In this document: one piece after another, positions 48,604 to 57,300 of the stretch
Position numbering within the stretch: the first letter of the stretch is position 1
Layout of the letters: each line of letters begins with the position of its first letter
Assembly (NCBI RefSeq): GCF_002356335.1
Contig: NZ_AP018165.1
Location: 62,001 to 126,000, forward strand
Direction: 5' to 3'
Origin: [Mycobacterium] stephanolepidis
Lineage (GTDB): Bacteria > Actinomycetota > Actinomycetes > Mycobacteriales > Mycobacteriaceae
Length of the DNA stretch: 64,000 nucleotides
The notes under the pieces: generated by a model
What the model was told of the DNA's origin: nothing
Databases searched by the model: none
The model's input: the letters and a program-made list of their open reading frames with translations, nothing else
Position numbers and translations under genes: made by a program

Positions 48604-49095
48604 ATGGGTGCAGGCCGTCGTGTGACCGACGCCGTCAGTGCTGTGCTCGACCTCGCTCCGCGCAAGGGTGAGGTGACATTGACGGCCCTCGTCGAGGCAG
48701 TTGGTCGCGATCGGGACCGGTCCATCGAGATCATCTCGGCTGATCTGCCGCCCGGAGTATGCGGCCAATGGCGCCAGTACGAGAACGAAGACATCTTCAT
48801 CATCCAGCGTGGCCTGCCCACCTGGGACCGGACCCTGGCCCATGAACTGGGGCATGTGGTGTTGCGGCACGAGGGTATCTCGGTGGTTGAAATGGCCAGG
48901 GACGAAGCCGAATTCGCCAGCGATGACCTCATCGCGTACATGCTTTCCCAGCGCACCGGCTGCATGGGGGCGGCCGGGATGGAGGCCGAACAAGAGGCCG
49001 AGGACTTCGCGGCGCTGCTGCTGTACCGCCTTGGCCGGCTGCCATCTGATCGTGCATCCATTGTTCAGGTGAGGCTCGGGGAGGCCTTTGGGTGA
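48604..49095 (+). CDS. ImmA/IrrE-like HELGH zinc metallopeptidase
   Basis: A 163-residue protein with the zincin motif H80-E-L-G-H84 (TLAHELGHVVLRHEG) and a downstream acidic helix (EQEAEDFAALLLYRLGRL) that supplies the third ligand and resembles ImmA/IrrE proteases. Such enzymes cleave XRE-type repressors in response to stress or phage signals. It is coupled by a GTGA overlap to a polytopic membrane protein and lies 1.2 kb from espR, an XRE-type regulator, on the opposite strand. Target unknown; the neighbour relationship makes an EspR-like protein a candidate. Confidence 0.82.
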   Translation: MGAGRRVTDAVSAVLDLAPRKGEVTLTALVEAVGRDRDRSIEIISADLPPGVCGQWRQYENEDIFIIQRGLPTWDRTLAHELGHVVLRHEGISVVEMARDEAEFASDDLIAYMLSQRTGCMGAAGMEAEQEAEDFAALLLYRLGRLPSDRASIVQVRLGEAFG

Positions 49096-50207
49096 TCGCC
49101 TGGGTGATTGCCGGGCTGCTGGGAATGGCGACGGGTTTACGCATCGGGTGGGTGCTCGTCCACAAACAATCCCCGGTGAGCACCGGCATGATTGTTGCGT
49201 TGGGGAGCTTGGCGCTTGTATCGGCGCTGAACTGGGAACCGCTGACGATTCTCGTGGACAGCTCGCTGGGCTGGCCGAACATTTCGGTGGCTGTGAGCCA
49301 GGCCGCGCTGACGGCCTGCGCGGCGGGCAGCTGCGTGATGATCACCAGCATGTCCGCCAACCGCACGGCGGCGGACAACAGGCGATGGGCGCGTTGGCAG
49401 TATCTGGCCGCGGCCGTGATCGCCGGCGCCAGCCTTGCCGTGTTCTTCTCCCGGGGTCCGCAGCCCGAGATGACACCGCGCGAGTTTCTCAAGCGCGACC
49501 TTGGCGGATTCGCCTCTGGCACAGCCTGGCTCATCCCGATGCTGTATATCGCTGTGGCTCTCTCGGTGGTGCTATGGGCAGGGATGGCTTACTCGAATCG
49601 CAGCCGCCGCGGTCGAGCCCTATTCCTTTTCACCGTCGGAATCAGCCTGCTGGTACTGGCCGTCTTGGTGGTGGCCGGTGTCGCCGTGGCCAATTCGGAG
49701 TACGTGACGATCGGGACCGCGGCGACGTTGATCGGTTGTGCGATGGCGATGGTGGCAGTGGGATCGCTATTGCCGACCTTCGAGACTTGGCTGGTCGCTC
49801 GACGAGAGATGTTCGTATTGGCTCCGTTGTACAACGACCTCAAGAAGCGTCAGCCGGATGCGGCGATCGGAGTGCGTCCGCGTGGACCGCTGGCCTTCCA
49901 GGTGGCAGACCGCATGGCCTACATCTCCGATGCGCTCTTTCTGGAGGCGATGCATGCCCAGGGGCTAGACCCTGAATCGGAGGGTGAGGGCGATATCGAG
50001 CTCGGAGCGGAACCGGTGAGGCTCGACGTACCACCGGACGCGCAGGCCCACGCGGTGGTGAAATGGGTTCTTACCGAGGGTGATCCGCAAGAAAACTTCC
50101 CGGGCCCGGAATGGCTGCACCAGCCTGACGGATACTCCGATCGCGAATGGATTCTCGCGATCGCCACCGAGTACCGCAGGCTGGTGCGTGCCGAACGTCG
50201 TTCTTAA
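49092..50207 (+). CDS. MAB_1171c-type polytopic membrane protein with cytosolic domain
   Basis: A 371-residue protein with about seven N-terminal membrane segments (residues about 3-240) and a soluble C-terminal part (VARREMFVLAPLYNDLKKRQ, then RMAYISDALFLEAMHA). This arrangement matches a mycobacterial family often annotated as putative transporter (MAB_1171c type, DUF6545), usually encoded beside an ImmA/IrrE-like peptidase and an XRE regulator. GTG start overlaps the peptidase stop. It may be a sensor that activates the peptidase; transport is unproven. Confidence 0.75.
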   Translation: MIAWVIAGLLGMATGLRIGWVLVHKQSPVSTGMIVALGSLALVSALNWEPLTILVDSSLGWPNISVAVSQAALTACAAGSCVMITSMSANRTAADNRRWARWQYLAAAVIAGASLAVFFSRGPQPEMTPREFLKRDLGGFASGTAWLIPMLYIAVALSVVLWAGMAYSNRSRRGRALFLFTVGISLLVLAVLVVAGVAVANSEYVTIGTAATLIGCAMAMVAVGSLLPTFETWLVARREMFVLAPLYNDLKKRQPDAAIGVRPRGPLAFQVADRMAYISDALFLEAMHAQGLDPESEGEGDIELGAEPVRLDVPPDAQAHAVVKWVLTEGDPQENFPGPEWLHQPDGYSDREWILAIATEYRRLVRAERRS

Positions 50208-50271
50208 GTTGTAGGTCGCCGTCCCTCCGTGCGTACGCCGCCGGCTCGATGAGCGGTGAACGCCAAACTGA

Positions 50272-50295
50272 CCGGTCCTTCCCCGAGTGGACCGG
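50272..50295. terminator. Hairpin between the membrane protein gene and espR
   Basis: CCGGTCC at 50272-50278 pairs with GGACCGG at 50289-50295 around a 10-base loop. It sits in the 104 bases between convergent genes and could end either transcript. No T run follows, as is usual in mycobacteria. Confidence 0.45.
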
Positions 50296-50311
50296 CCAGG
50301 CGAGAAGCGGA

Positions 50312-50710
50312 CTAGCTGTCGAGACCCTCTTGGCGACGGTATTCGTCGACGGCCTGCGTGATGCGGTCCTGTGCCTCGACGGACAGCCCCACGGTGCGGG
50401 CTGCGATTCGACGGACACCCTCATCGCGCATGTTGGCGAGCCAGGTCAGTTCCTGGTCGAGCTTCTCGTAGTACTCATCGTCGGTGAAGTACGCCGGCTT
50501 GATCCGGAAGAAGTTCGCGAGTGCCTTCATGGTCGCCGACGAAGGGTTGGTGCGGTTACCCGATCGCAGCTGCGACAGGTACGGCGCGGACATCGTGATG
50601 CCCTCGGAACGCAGGGCCGCGATCACCTCGGCAGAGGTGTGGGGGCCGCGCCCGGGCGGATACACGGTGTCGAACAACCGATTCAGACGTGCGGTGAACG
50701 TGGTGCTCAT
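50312..50710 (-). CDS. espR: EspR, nucleoid-associated XRE-type regulator
   Basis: A 132-residue protein nearly identical over its first 85 residues to M. tuberculosis EspR (Rv3849): FTARLNRLFDTVYPPGRGPH, TSAEVIAALRSEGITMSAPY, LSQLRSGNRTNPSSATMKAL. The helix-turn-helix binds DNA and the C-terminal helices (WLANMRDEGVRRIAART) dimerise. EspR bends and bridges DNA and controls ESX-1 cofactor and lipid genes. The C-terminal 30 residues differ most. The ATG follows GGAGGT. The M. abscessus group lacks ESX-1 proper, so the regulon here must differ. Confidence 0.95.
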   Translation of the reverse strand: MSTTFTARLNRLFDTVYPPGRGPHTSAEVIAALRSEGITMSAPYLSQLRSGNRTNPSSATMKALANFFRIKPAYFTDDEYYEKLDQELTWLANMRDEGVRRIAARTVGLSVEAQDRITQAVDEYRRQEGLDS

Positions 50711-51974
50711 CGAGCCTTACCTCCACAAACAGATAAAGTTGCTAATTCGGGGGACGTATTTGCTGCCCATCGTAACCTTAATTTTGCCTGGAGCCAAGCG
50801 CAACCATCAAGTTCGCCCACGATGGACATAGTGTTCGGTTATCCAAACCCGCTAGCTCAGGCACATCCGTGCAGCGTCCAATATTCGGGACGATCTGGGA
50901 ATCTTCGTTCTCAGGCAAATGATTGATGAATCCCCAGGGCGATGACTCGGAGACTCCGTCGCGGGCTGTGCGGGGATGCGGCATTCGTTTCCTAAGCCGG
51001 CCGGACATAGGGCCCGGCTGTATAACCTGTTTCGTTGCTACTGACACCGACACCGCGCTTTCTCGGCGCATGCCTCGCTGACCTGGCCCGATGTCATGTC
51101 CGTGACGATAACGGCAGCTTGCGATTATGGTGTGAATCGCCGCGCAGTCGTAACGTTTAAATACTGGAACATCGACCGCAAGTGTGGTCGTCAGCAGGGC
51201 ATCCCCTCTGACCAGCGGTAAATCCACGACAATGCACTGTGAGCAAGATCACAGCAACCTGGGGCCACGGGTGGCCGTCACTGCCGCGGGATGCAACCCG
51301 TCGGCGCCGTCTCGGATACTTCGGAACCGGGCTCGCGGTGACTGCCGCCGCGTTCGGCGCGAGCAGATGTGACGGAAGAGTCCGGCGTGGCGAAGTGCCC
51401 TGCGCGATCGTGACCGTGCTAGCGCACACCCCGCCCCTCGGAGAGCCGCACCGCGCGTCGTTGAACCGATGGTCGCTGGGGAGGGTGGCCGCGGCCTGCG
51501 TCATGGACGCCGGGTCTGACTGTGAGGAATGAGGAAATGGTCGCCAGGACGAGGAACGAAGTCGTGTGGGTGGTCGCTGGTTCGCCGTCGTCGTTTGCGC
51601 CGTTCTCGCACACCGCGGCCGATTCACGAAGCCGGGAGCGCCGAACGCGCAGTGGCAGGCGGGGCGCCCGGCGTCCGTGCCCCCGCGGACGTGGCTGACG
51701 GCCACGTAGAGGCCATGAACTCCTGCCGGACATCTTCCCCCTGCCGTAACACCACCGACCACTCGCAGCGCGGCGCACATCTCATCGGCCGCGCGGGTCG
51801 TGAGTACTACTTCGCGACCGTCGCGCGGAGGCCGATCGAATGCCGTCGGGCCTTCGGCCATCCTCTGGTGACCCGGGGCAGCCTGATCTGCAAAACTCCA
51901 GCAGGCGAGTGTATTTCGACCGGATCGAGCTGCTTCGTCGAGTCTTTCCGGGAGGTCGAGTCGCCCGAATTCCC
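50711..51974. other. 1.26-kb region between espR and the Rv3847-like gene without a supported gene
   Basis: Near 50,711-50,760 lie the espR ribosome site and an AT-richer promoter zone. The remainder carries several open frames on both strands, none with a convincing start, ribosome site and coding-like sequence together. The best candidate is GTG 51239 to 51532 on the plus strand (97 codons, MSKITATWGHGWPSLPRDAT, then a possible helix LGYFGTGLAVTAAAFGAS), which I do not accept as a gene. The region may hold a non-coding RNA, long 5' leader or degraded genes. Confidence 0.5.
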
Positions 51975-52508
51975 TTATGCGGCAAGCAGCATTGCCAACA
52001 CGGCCGTGTCGGGGTCACTGATGGGATCGATACCCACCCGGCTCACCACCGATGTCACCGTGCCATCCGACTCGGCCTCGACCCAGGCGGCGCGGTGCTC
52101 CAGCCCCAGGTGCGGCAATCCCGGAAGAAGAAGGCAACCAGAGGCCGCGCCAAGACATTCGGGCAGCGTCGGGTTGGTTTCAGACGGTGGATGGAGCATC
52201 AGCAACGCGGGCGGTTGATGTTCCGCAAAACGCCCGGGTGTGACGGCAGACTCTCCAAGAACCGTTCCTTCGGCGATGACCAATCCGACCATGCCAGGCG
52301 CAGGATCGTCGGGTAGATCTTCGCGCGCGCCAAAAATCGTTGTGGTGGAGAGTAATCCGGGCAGCGTGGCGATGCGCACGGTAACGATCAGCAGCTGCAT
52401 CCATTCCTTGGTGGAATCGGGCCAACGGCCGCACACCACAAACCCTCTGAGTGATCCGCCCGCATGGAAGGGCGCGATCTCGATCGGCTGATCGGAACTG
52501 GTTGCCAT
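51975..52508 (-). CDS. Conserved mycobacterial protein, Rv3847-like
   Basis: A 177-residue protein from ATG 52508 (MATSSDQPIEIAPFHAGGSL), the same length as M. tuberculosis Rv3847, which lies between sodA and the espR side in the same order. It is soluble with alternating short strands (GFVVCGRWPDSTKEWMQLLI; MVGLVIAEGTVLGESAV) and has no known motif. The longer frame to 52547 adds an unlikely N-terminus. Function is unknown; the stable neighbourhood with sodA suggests a role in stress or envelope upkeep only by association. Confidence 0.78.
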   Translation of the reverse strand: MATSSDQPIEIAPFHAGGSLRGFVVCGRWPDSTKEWMQLLIVTVRIATLPGLLSTTTIFGAREDLPDDPAPGMVGLVIAEGTVLGESAVTPGRFAEHQPPALLMLHPPSETNPTLPECLGAASGCLLLPGLPHLGLEHRAAWVEAESDGTVTSVVSRVGIDPISDPDTAVLAMLLAA

Positions 52509-52625
52509 ATCTGCCACGCTCGCAATCACTCTGACATCACAATCCACATTGCGCGACGCTGCTCATTCCAGAGTTACCATGCGCGGAGTCGGCCCGCAAT
52601 CGCTAGCGGACACGCCGGAAACACA

Positions 52626-52662
52626 CTTGGGCCCCGGATTCGTAACGAACCCGGGGCCCAAG
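52626..52662 (-). terminator. Strong hairpin terminator of sodA
   Basis: CTTGGGCCCCGG at 52626-52637 pairs perfectly with CCGGGGCCCAAG at 52651-52662, and the 13-base centre pairs further (TTCG/CGAA). It starts 14 bases after the sodA stop. It also lies upstream of the Rv3847-like gene, which must therefore have its own promoter. Confidence 0.8.
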
Positions 52663-52675
52663 CGAAACAGCGAGA

Positions 52676-53299
52676 TCAGCCGAAGATCAGACCCGACGTC
52701 TTTGTGGTGGCCGCGGTGTAGCGGTCCTGCACGTCGGCCCAGTTGACCACGTTCCAGAACGCCTTGACGTAATCCGCCTTGACGTTCTTGTACTGCAGGT
52801 AGAAGGCGTGCTCCCACATGTCGACCTGCAGCAGCGGGATGATGCCCAGCGGGACATTGGCCTGCTGGTCGTACAGCTGGAAGGTCAGCAGCTTCTGCCC
52901 CAGGCTGTCGTAACCGAGTACGGCCCAGCCCGAACCCTGCAGGCCGTTGGCGGCGGCGGTGAACTGCGCCTGGAACTTGTCGAACGAGCCGAACTGGTCG
53001 TCGATGGCGGCGGCCAGATCGCCGGTGGGCTTGTCGCCGCCGTTGGGCGACAGGTTCTTCCACCAGATGGAGTGGTTCACGTGGCCACCGAGGTGGAAGG
53101 CCAGGTTCTTCTCGTTGAGGAAGATCGCGGCGTGGTCGCCCTTTTCGCGAGCCTCTTCCAACTTGGCGACAGCGGAATTGACACCCGCGACGTAGGCCGC
53201 GTGGTGCTTACTGTGATGCAGCTCGTTGATCTGTCCCGAGATGTGGGGCTCCAGCGCTCCGTAGTCGTAGTCCAAATCGGGCAGTGTGTACTCAGCCAC
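52676..53299 (-). CDS. sodA: Superoxide dismutase, Fe/Mn family
   Basis: A 207-residue enzyme, the same length as M. tuberculosis SodA. Metal ligands are H28 (NELHHSKHH), H76 ([10 protein letters not shown]), D160 and H164 ([12 protein letters not shown]). Residue 145 is Gln (QLYDQQ), where the iron enzyme of M. tuberculosis has His; manganese-type mycobacterial SODs carry Gln here, so manganese is the likelier metal. It removes superoxide and, like SodA of M. tuberculosis, has no classical signal peptide although that protein is exported. Start GTG 53299 gives [20 protein letters not shown]. Confidence 0.96.
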   Translation of the reverse strand: MAEYTLPDLDYDYGALEPHISGQINELHHSKHHAAYVAGVNSAVAKLEEAREKGDHAAIFLNEKNLAFHLGGHVNHSIWWKNLSPNGGDKPTGDLAAAIDDQFGSFDKFQAQFTAAANGLQGSGWAVLGYDSLGQKLLTFQLYDQQANVPLGIIPLLQVDMWEHAFYLQYKNVKADYVKAFWNVVNWADVQDRYTAATTKTSGLIFG

Positions 53300-53496
53300 G
53301 AGATTCCTTTCGGCTTGCTTCGTATCCGCGTGTGTGCAGATCCATTCAATGAGAAGACACGGCCAAACCGGTTTCACCGGATGCGCCAGCCTACCGATTC
53401 AACCCTGCTCTATTGCGCAACGCGTCGCAAGGACGCACGCATCCTCAATTGGTTACCCAATGTTGGCCGGATGAAACCGGTCGTGGAGTTCCCCGG

Positions 53497-53652
53497 CTAG
53501 ACCAGGATGAGAATCGCGAGGCCGGCCGCGAGGATGACGGCGATGACTAGCGCGCGAAATGCCGCGACGCGATAGGACGTGTTGTAGCAGCGAGGGGTCA
53601 GCTGCCAGCCGGAAGCGGACATCGATTCGTGTCCTGCCGACTGTGCCGTCAT
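53497..53652 (-). CDS. Small 51-residue membrane protein upstream of sodA
   Basis: ATG 53652 follows an excellent ribosome site (AGGAGG). The product is MTAQSAGHESMSASGWQLTP, then RCYNTSYRVAAFRALVIAVI and LAAGLAILILV, that is, a polar start and one C-terminal membrane helix (about residues 29-51). It lies 197 bases upstream of sodA on the same strand. I recognise no family. The ribosome site and clean membrane helix make it a likely real gene that gene finders may miss. Confidence 0.6.
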   Translation of the reverse strand: MTAQSAGHESMSASGWQLTPRCYNTSYRVAAFRALVIAVILAAGLAILILV

Positions 53653-53827
53653 CGCTGCCCTCCTGCTCACATTGCAACTACCGTCACGGTGAGATGAGTC
53701 ACATCACCTCGCGTGTGACGGTCATCATAGCTCCAAATCGCGATGCGCGAAAATTCACCCTGCGTGTACCTGGAAACCGCAGCTAGACCAGCAAATTAGT
53801 GGGGTGGCACGGCGTACCATTGAGCCC

Positions 53828-54583
53828 ATGGCTTCTTGGGTAGATAACGTTCGCGATCAGATCCTGGGACGGCTCGAGGAAGGGCTCGCACCGGGAAAGT
53901 CGGCAATCGTCGAAGAGGGTTCGGCTCTGCCGGGGCGTGCCACCCCGATTCGGGTGTCCGGCGTCCATTTCGTCAACGGGCATGCGATCGTGCCGCCCTT
54001 CCCCGAGGGGCTGGACACCGCGGTTTTCGGAGAGGGCTGCTTCTGGGGTGCCGAGCGTGGCTTCTGGAACCTGCCGGGTGTCTATTCGACGGCGGTCGGC
54101 TACGCCGGGGGCTACACGCCCAATCCGACCTACGAAGAGGTGTGCTCGGGGCGGACCGGTCACTCCGAGGTCGTGCTGGTGGTGTTCGACCCCCGCGAGG
54201 TGACCTACGAACAGCTGTTGGTGCAGTTCTGGGAGAGTCACGACCCGACTCAGGGCATGCGGCAAGGCAATGATCGCGGCACGCAATACCGTTCGGTCGT
54301 CTACACGACCGGTGAGAGCCAGGCGGCCCAGGCCGCCGAGAGTGCCGAGCGGTATGGGGCGGCCCTTGCTGAGGCCGGGTATGGCGCTGTCACCACGGAG
54401 ATTGCTCCGTTGGACGGGCCGATCGGGGATTCCAAGGCCGCTTCTCGGACCTTCTTCTATGCGGAGGAGTATCACCAGCAGTACCTGGCGAAGAACCCGA
54501 ACGGATACTGCGGCCTGGGTGGGACATCGGTGTCCTGCCCCATCGGACTGGATGTGCCGCCCGGCGGTGCAGAGCAGGCGTGA
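53828..54583 (+). CDS. msrA: Peptide-methionine (S)-S-oxide reductase MsrA
   Basis: A 251-residue MsrA with an N-terminal extension of about 60 residues. The catalytic Cys is in [14 protein letters not shown]; Glu in the following part and [17 protein letters not shown] give the conserved Tyr/Asp and a C-terminal resolving-Cys region ([12 protein letters not shown]). It repairs oxidised methionine using thioredoxin. Start ATG 53828 ([13 protein letters not shown]) was preferred over an in-frame TTG/GTG at 53804. It lies near sodA, fitting an oxidative-stress neighbourhood, but faces the other way. Confidence 0.93.
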   Translation: MASWVDNVRDQILGRLEEGLAPGKSAIVEEGSALPGRATPIRVSGVHFVNGHAIVPPFPEGLDTAVFGEGCFWGAERGFWNLPGVYSTAVGYAGGYTPNPTYEEVCSGRTGHSEVVLVVFDPREVTYEQLLVQFWESHDPTQGMRQGNDRGTQYRSVVYTTGESQAAQAAESAERYGAALAEAGYGAVTTEIAPLDGPIGDSKAASRTFFYAEEYHQQYLAKNPNGYCGLGGTSVSCPIGLDVPPGGAEQA

Positions 54584-54713
54584 GCTATCCCACCGCAGCG
54601 ACCATGAATTCGCTAACTATGCACAGGCAGTGCTACGGTTCCCCGTCGCCGGCCCTGCTGAGCGCCGCTACGAAGTCCTGGCCAGCGCAAATGCAAATGA
54701 GCAGCATGTGGTT

Positions 54714-54743
54714 TGTGGATCAACCTGTGGATACTGTGGATAA
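54714..54743. promoter_or_regulatory. Cluster of three DnaA-box-like 9-mers
   Basis: TGTGGATCA (54714-54722), TGTGGATAC (54726-54734) and TGTGGATAA (54735-54743) occur in the same orientation within 30 bases. The third is the exact complement of the E. coli DnaA box TTATCCACA; the others differ at one or two end positions. They lie in the msrA-rhodanese gap (54584-54827), which otherwise holds nothing evident. They could titrate DnaA or link the rhodanese gene to replication. Confidence 0.5.
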
Positions 54744-54827
54744 GCCGACATTGCTGTGGCGTGCGTCACACTGTGAAAAGTTGCAGGCGCGGCAGGTGTC
54801 ATACCGATCGAGCGACAGGAATGGACG

Positions 54828-55154
54828 ATGAGCTTCCCCTCGGGTGATGAGGTTCCACAGGTCGGCGTCGGCGAGATCTCGGCCGCACTGGATCTTGGTG
54901 TCAAGTTGCTTGACGTCCGCGAAGACGATGAGTGGGCGGCGGGGCATATCGACGGCGCGCAACATATACCGCTCGGTGATGTGCCCTCCCGTATGGACGA
55001 GCTGGATCCGGATGCTCCGCTATGGGTGATCTGCCACGCGGGCGGGCGATCTCAGCGCGCGGCCGCCTATCTGAACCGCAACGGATTCGATGTCAGCAAC
55101 GTCTCTGGCGGCATGTTGGCCTGGGTACAGGCAGGTAAACCCACAATCAGCTGA
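54828..55154 (+). CDS. Single-domain rhodanese
   Basis: A 108-residue rhodanese: KLLDVREDDEWAAGHIDGAQ, HIPLGDVPSRMDEL and the active loop ICHAGGRSQRAA with Cys near residue 70. The six-residue loop CHAGGR fits sulfur-carrying enzymes instead of phosphatases. It can accept sulfane sulfur for detoxification or sulfur delivery in the cytosol. It lies downstream of the DnaA-box-like cluster and upstream of the Rv3843c-like gene. Confidence 0.88.
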   Translation: MSFPSGDEVPQVGVGEISAALDLGVKLLDVREDDEWAAGHIDGAQHIPLGDVPSRMDELDPDAPLWVICHAGGRSQRAAAYLNRNGFDVSNVSGGMLAWVQAGKPTIS

Positions 55155-55235
55155 GCTCCTGGCGACCAACCGTGCGGGTTGGTGTCCGTGCCCCACTCGC
55201 TGCCGATTGCCCCCTCAGGCCGTTACGCTGGACGA

Positions 55236-56399
55236 ATGATCCAGGTGTGCTCCCGCTGCGGTACCCAGTGGAACGTGCGTGAGCAGCGTCGATACTGGTG
55301 CCCGCGGTGCCGGGGCACGCTACTTGAGCCGGGCATGACCGCCCCGGCGCGGCATGCCGCGCCCGTGTCACGTCCGCCCGCTGCTGCGCAGCCATCGGGT
55401 GGCAAGTATTGGGTTCCGCCCACCGCGCAGGGGCCCGTGGCAACAACCGCCGGGCGCCCGCCGGCTCGTCCGACGCGGCTGCCCGCGGGATATCGATGGA
55501 TTGCCGTGCGCCCCGGCTCGCCCCCGAGCGCGGCCCGCCGTCGCCGTCCGCTCGGGCCGACGCCGCGCTACGCGTACATCCCCCGCTGGGGTCTGGTCGA
55601 CCACATCGAACCGGCTGGATCCTCACGCCAAGGGATAGCCGGGGGCCGTGTCCCCAGCCGGGTGCTCGAAAGGCTCCTGCTCGCCACAATCATCACCCTG
55701 GCAATCGTTTCGTGTGCCCATTTTCTTCGATATGCGTTGATGGTTTACAACCGCGGAGCCCTCATCCCCAGGTTCGTCGCCAGTACCTCGAACGGGCTAG
55801 TGCTCTTCAGCGTGGCGCTCGCCTTCGCGGTGATGGTGGCGACCGCGTGGTTCCTCACCGAGTGGATGATCGCGCGTCGTGCCGAAACATACCGGGACCT
55901 GGGATTTGAGGATCCGCGGGCGCGCTGGGAGATCCGCGTGGGGTGTCTGCTGCCGATCGTGAACATCGTCGGCGTACCCCTGCTGCTTCTGGAGCTCGCC
56001 AAGATCGAGAACCGCTGGTATCGGCAGTACCGAAACATCGTGTGGTGGTCGATTCTGTGGGGTGCGACCTGGCTGCTGGTGCTGGTGACCTGGGTGGCCC
56101 GTGATTCGGTCACTGTGCAGGGAGTAGCGGACAATGCGCTGTTCACCGCCATCGACTACGCGATCGCGGCGGTAGCGGTCTGGTCGCTTCGGCGTGTGTA
56201 TGACGGTTTCACCGCGCCGGAAGGACATCACCGGGCAGTGCGCTGGCTGGCGGTGGAATCGCCGCAAGGTCCGGTGCCGATCGACGCCGATCTACCCGAT
56301 GTTCCGGCGACACGCGAGGACAATTCCGGCGCTGCGGTTGAACGTACGGGGCAGGAACCGGCAGCATTGGAGCGTGACCGAGTCGCCGGAGCCTGGTGA
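55236..56399 (+). CDS. Zinc-ribbon and DUF4328 membrane protein (Rv3843c-like)
   Basis: A 387-residue protein. It begins MIQVCSRCGTQWNVREQRRY and continues WCPRCRG, a CxxC...CxxC zinc ribbon (residues 5-29). A Pro/Arg-rich linker follows to about 140, then four to five membrane segments (LLLATIITLAIVSC, LVLFSVALAFAVMVATAWFL, LLPIVNIVGVPLLLLELAKI, then two more) of the DUF4328 type with EIRVGCLLPI. Position before glpQ1 agrees with M. tuberculosis Rv3843c. ATG 55236 is chosen because it begins the ribbon. It overlaps glpQ1 by 26 bases. Function unknown. Confidence 0.8.
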   Translation: MIQVCSRCGTQWNVREQRRYWCPRCRGTLLEPGMTAPARHAAPVSRPPAAAQPSGGKYWVPPTAQGPVATTAGRPPARPTRLPAGYRWIAVRPGSPPSAARRRRPLGPTPRYAYIPRWGLVDHIEPAGSSRQGIAGGRVPSRVLERLLLATIITLAIVSCAHFLRYALMVYNRGALIPRFVASTSNGLVLFSVALAFAVMVATAWFLTEWMIARRAETYRDLGFEDPRARWEIRVGCLLPIVNIVGVPLLLLELAKIENRWYRQYRNIVWWSILWGATWLLVLVTWVARDSVTVQGVADNALFTAIDYAIAAVAVWSLRRVYDGFTAPEGHHRAVRWLAVESPQGPVPIDADLPDVPATREDNSGAAVERTGQEPAALERDRVAGAW

Positions 56400-57243
56400 T
56401 GGGGAGGACCCGCAGCTCGTGCAAGGAGCCGACGAGATAGACGGCAGGGCCGAGCGTCACCCGTTCGTCGTCGCGCACCGGGGTGCGTCGGCGGATAGGC
56501 CCGAGCACACTCTTGCCGCATATGAGCTCGCCCTCGAAGAGGGCGCTGACGGGGTGGAATGCGATGTCCGCCTCACTCGTGACGGACAACTGGTCTGCGT
56601 CCACGACCGCAGGGTGGATCGCACGTCCAACGGGACCGGATTGGTCAGCGAGATGACGCTGAGCCAGCTGCGCGCGTTGGACTTCGGAGGATGGCACCCC
56701 GGCGGAGCGGAGGCCGGACCGAGCACCGGGCTGCTGACTCTTGAGGAGCTGGTCTCGCTGGTGCTCGACTGGAACCGCCCGGTGAAACTGTTCATCGAAA
56801 CCAAACATCCGGTCCGCTATGGATCGTTGGTGGAAAACAAGGTGCTGGCGTTGTTGCATCGGTTCGGCATCGCCGCACCGGCGTCAGCGGATATGTCGCG
56901 GGCAGTCGTCATGTCGTTCTCTGCTGCGGCGGTATGGCGTATCCGTCGCGCGGCGCCCATGCTGCCGACCGTGCTCTTGGGCGAGACGTCGCGATATCTG
57001 GGAGGTAGTGCCGCCACCACGGTGGGAGCCACCGCGGTGGGGCCCTCCATTGCGACCCTGCGCGAGCATCCGGAATTGGTCGACCGGGCTGCGGCGCAGG
57101 GGCGAGCGACTTACTGCTGGACCGTCGACCATTACGAAGACGTCGAATTCTGCCGGAGCATAGGTGTCGCCTGGATAGCCACCAACCATCCCGGCCGCAC
57201 CAAAGCGTGGTTGCAGCGGGGTCTCACCGGCACCGCGCTGTAA
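56374..57243 (+). CDS. glpQ1: Glycerophosphodiester phosphodiesterase GlpQ1
   Basis: A protein of about 289 residues from GTG 56374 (GTG 56418 is also possible). It has the GDPD TIM-barrel motifs FVVAHRGASADRPEHTLAAY, GVECDVRLTRDGQLVCVHD and VKLFIETKHPVRYG; the two His and the Glu/Asp pair (E-x-D) are the catalytic and metal residues. It hydrolyses glycerophosphodiesters to glycerol-3-phosphate. Near-identity to Rv3842c across ENKVLALLHRFGIAAPASAD supports the symbol. There is no signal peptide. It overlaps the Rv3843c-like gene, so the two are coupled. Confidence 0.94.
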   Translation: MTESPEPGDGEDPQLVQGADEIDGRAERHPFVVAHRGASADRPEHTLAAYELALEEGADGVECDVRLTRDGQLVCVHDRRVDRTSNGTGLVSEMTLSQLRALDFGGWHPGGAEAGPSTGLLTLEELVSLVLDWNRPVKLFIETKHPVRYGSLVENKVLALLHRFGIAAPASADMSRAVVMSFSAAAVWRIRRAAPMLPTVLLGETSRYLGGSAATTVGATAVGPSIATLREHPELVDRAAAQGRATYCWTVDHYEDVEFCRSIGVAWIATNHPGRTKAWLQRGLTGTAL

Positions 57244-57300
57244 TTGAATTTCTGTCATTAACCCCTATTTGCTGCGTGGGTCAGGCCCATAATCACGCGT

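Noticed and set aside
51146..51165. TTTAAATAC near 51152 as a third XRE operator
   Set aside because: It matches only part of GGTATTTAAATACC and is not palindromic; likely coincidence.
51239..51532. 97-codon frame with a possible membrane helix in the espR gap
   Set aside because: No ribosome site, no recognisable family and weak coding character; kept only as a mention.
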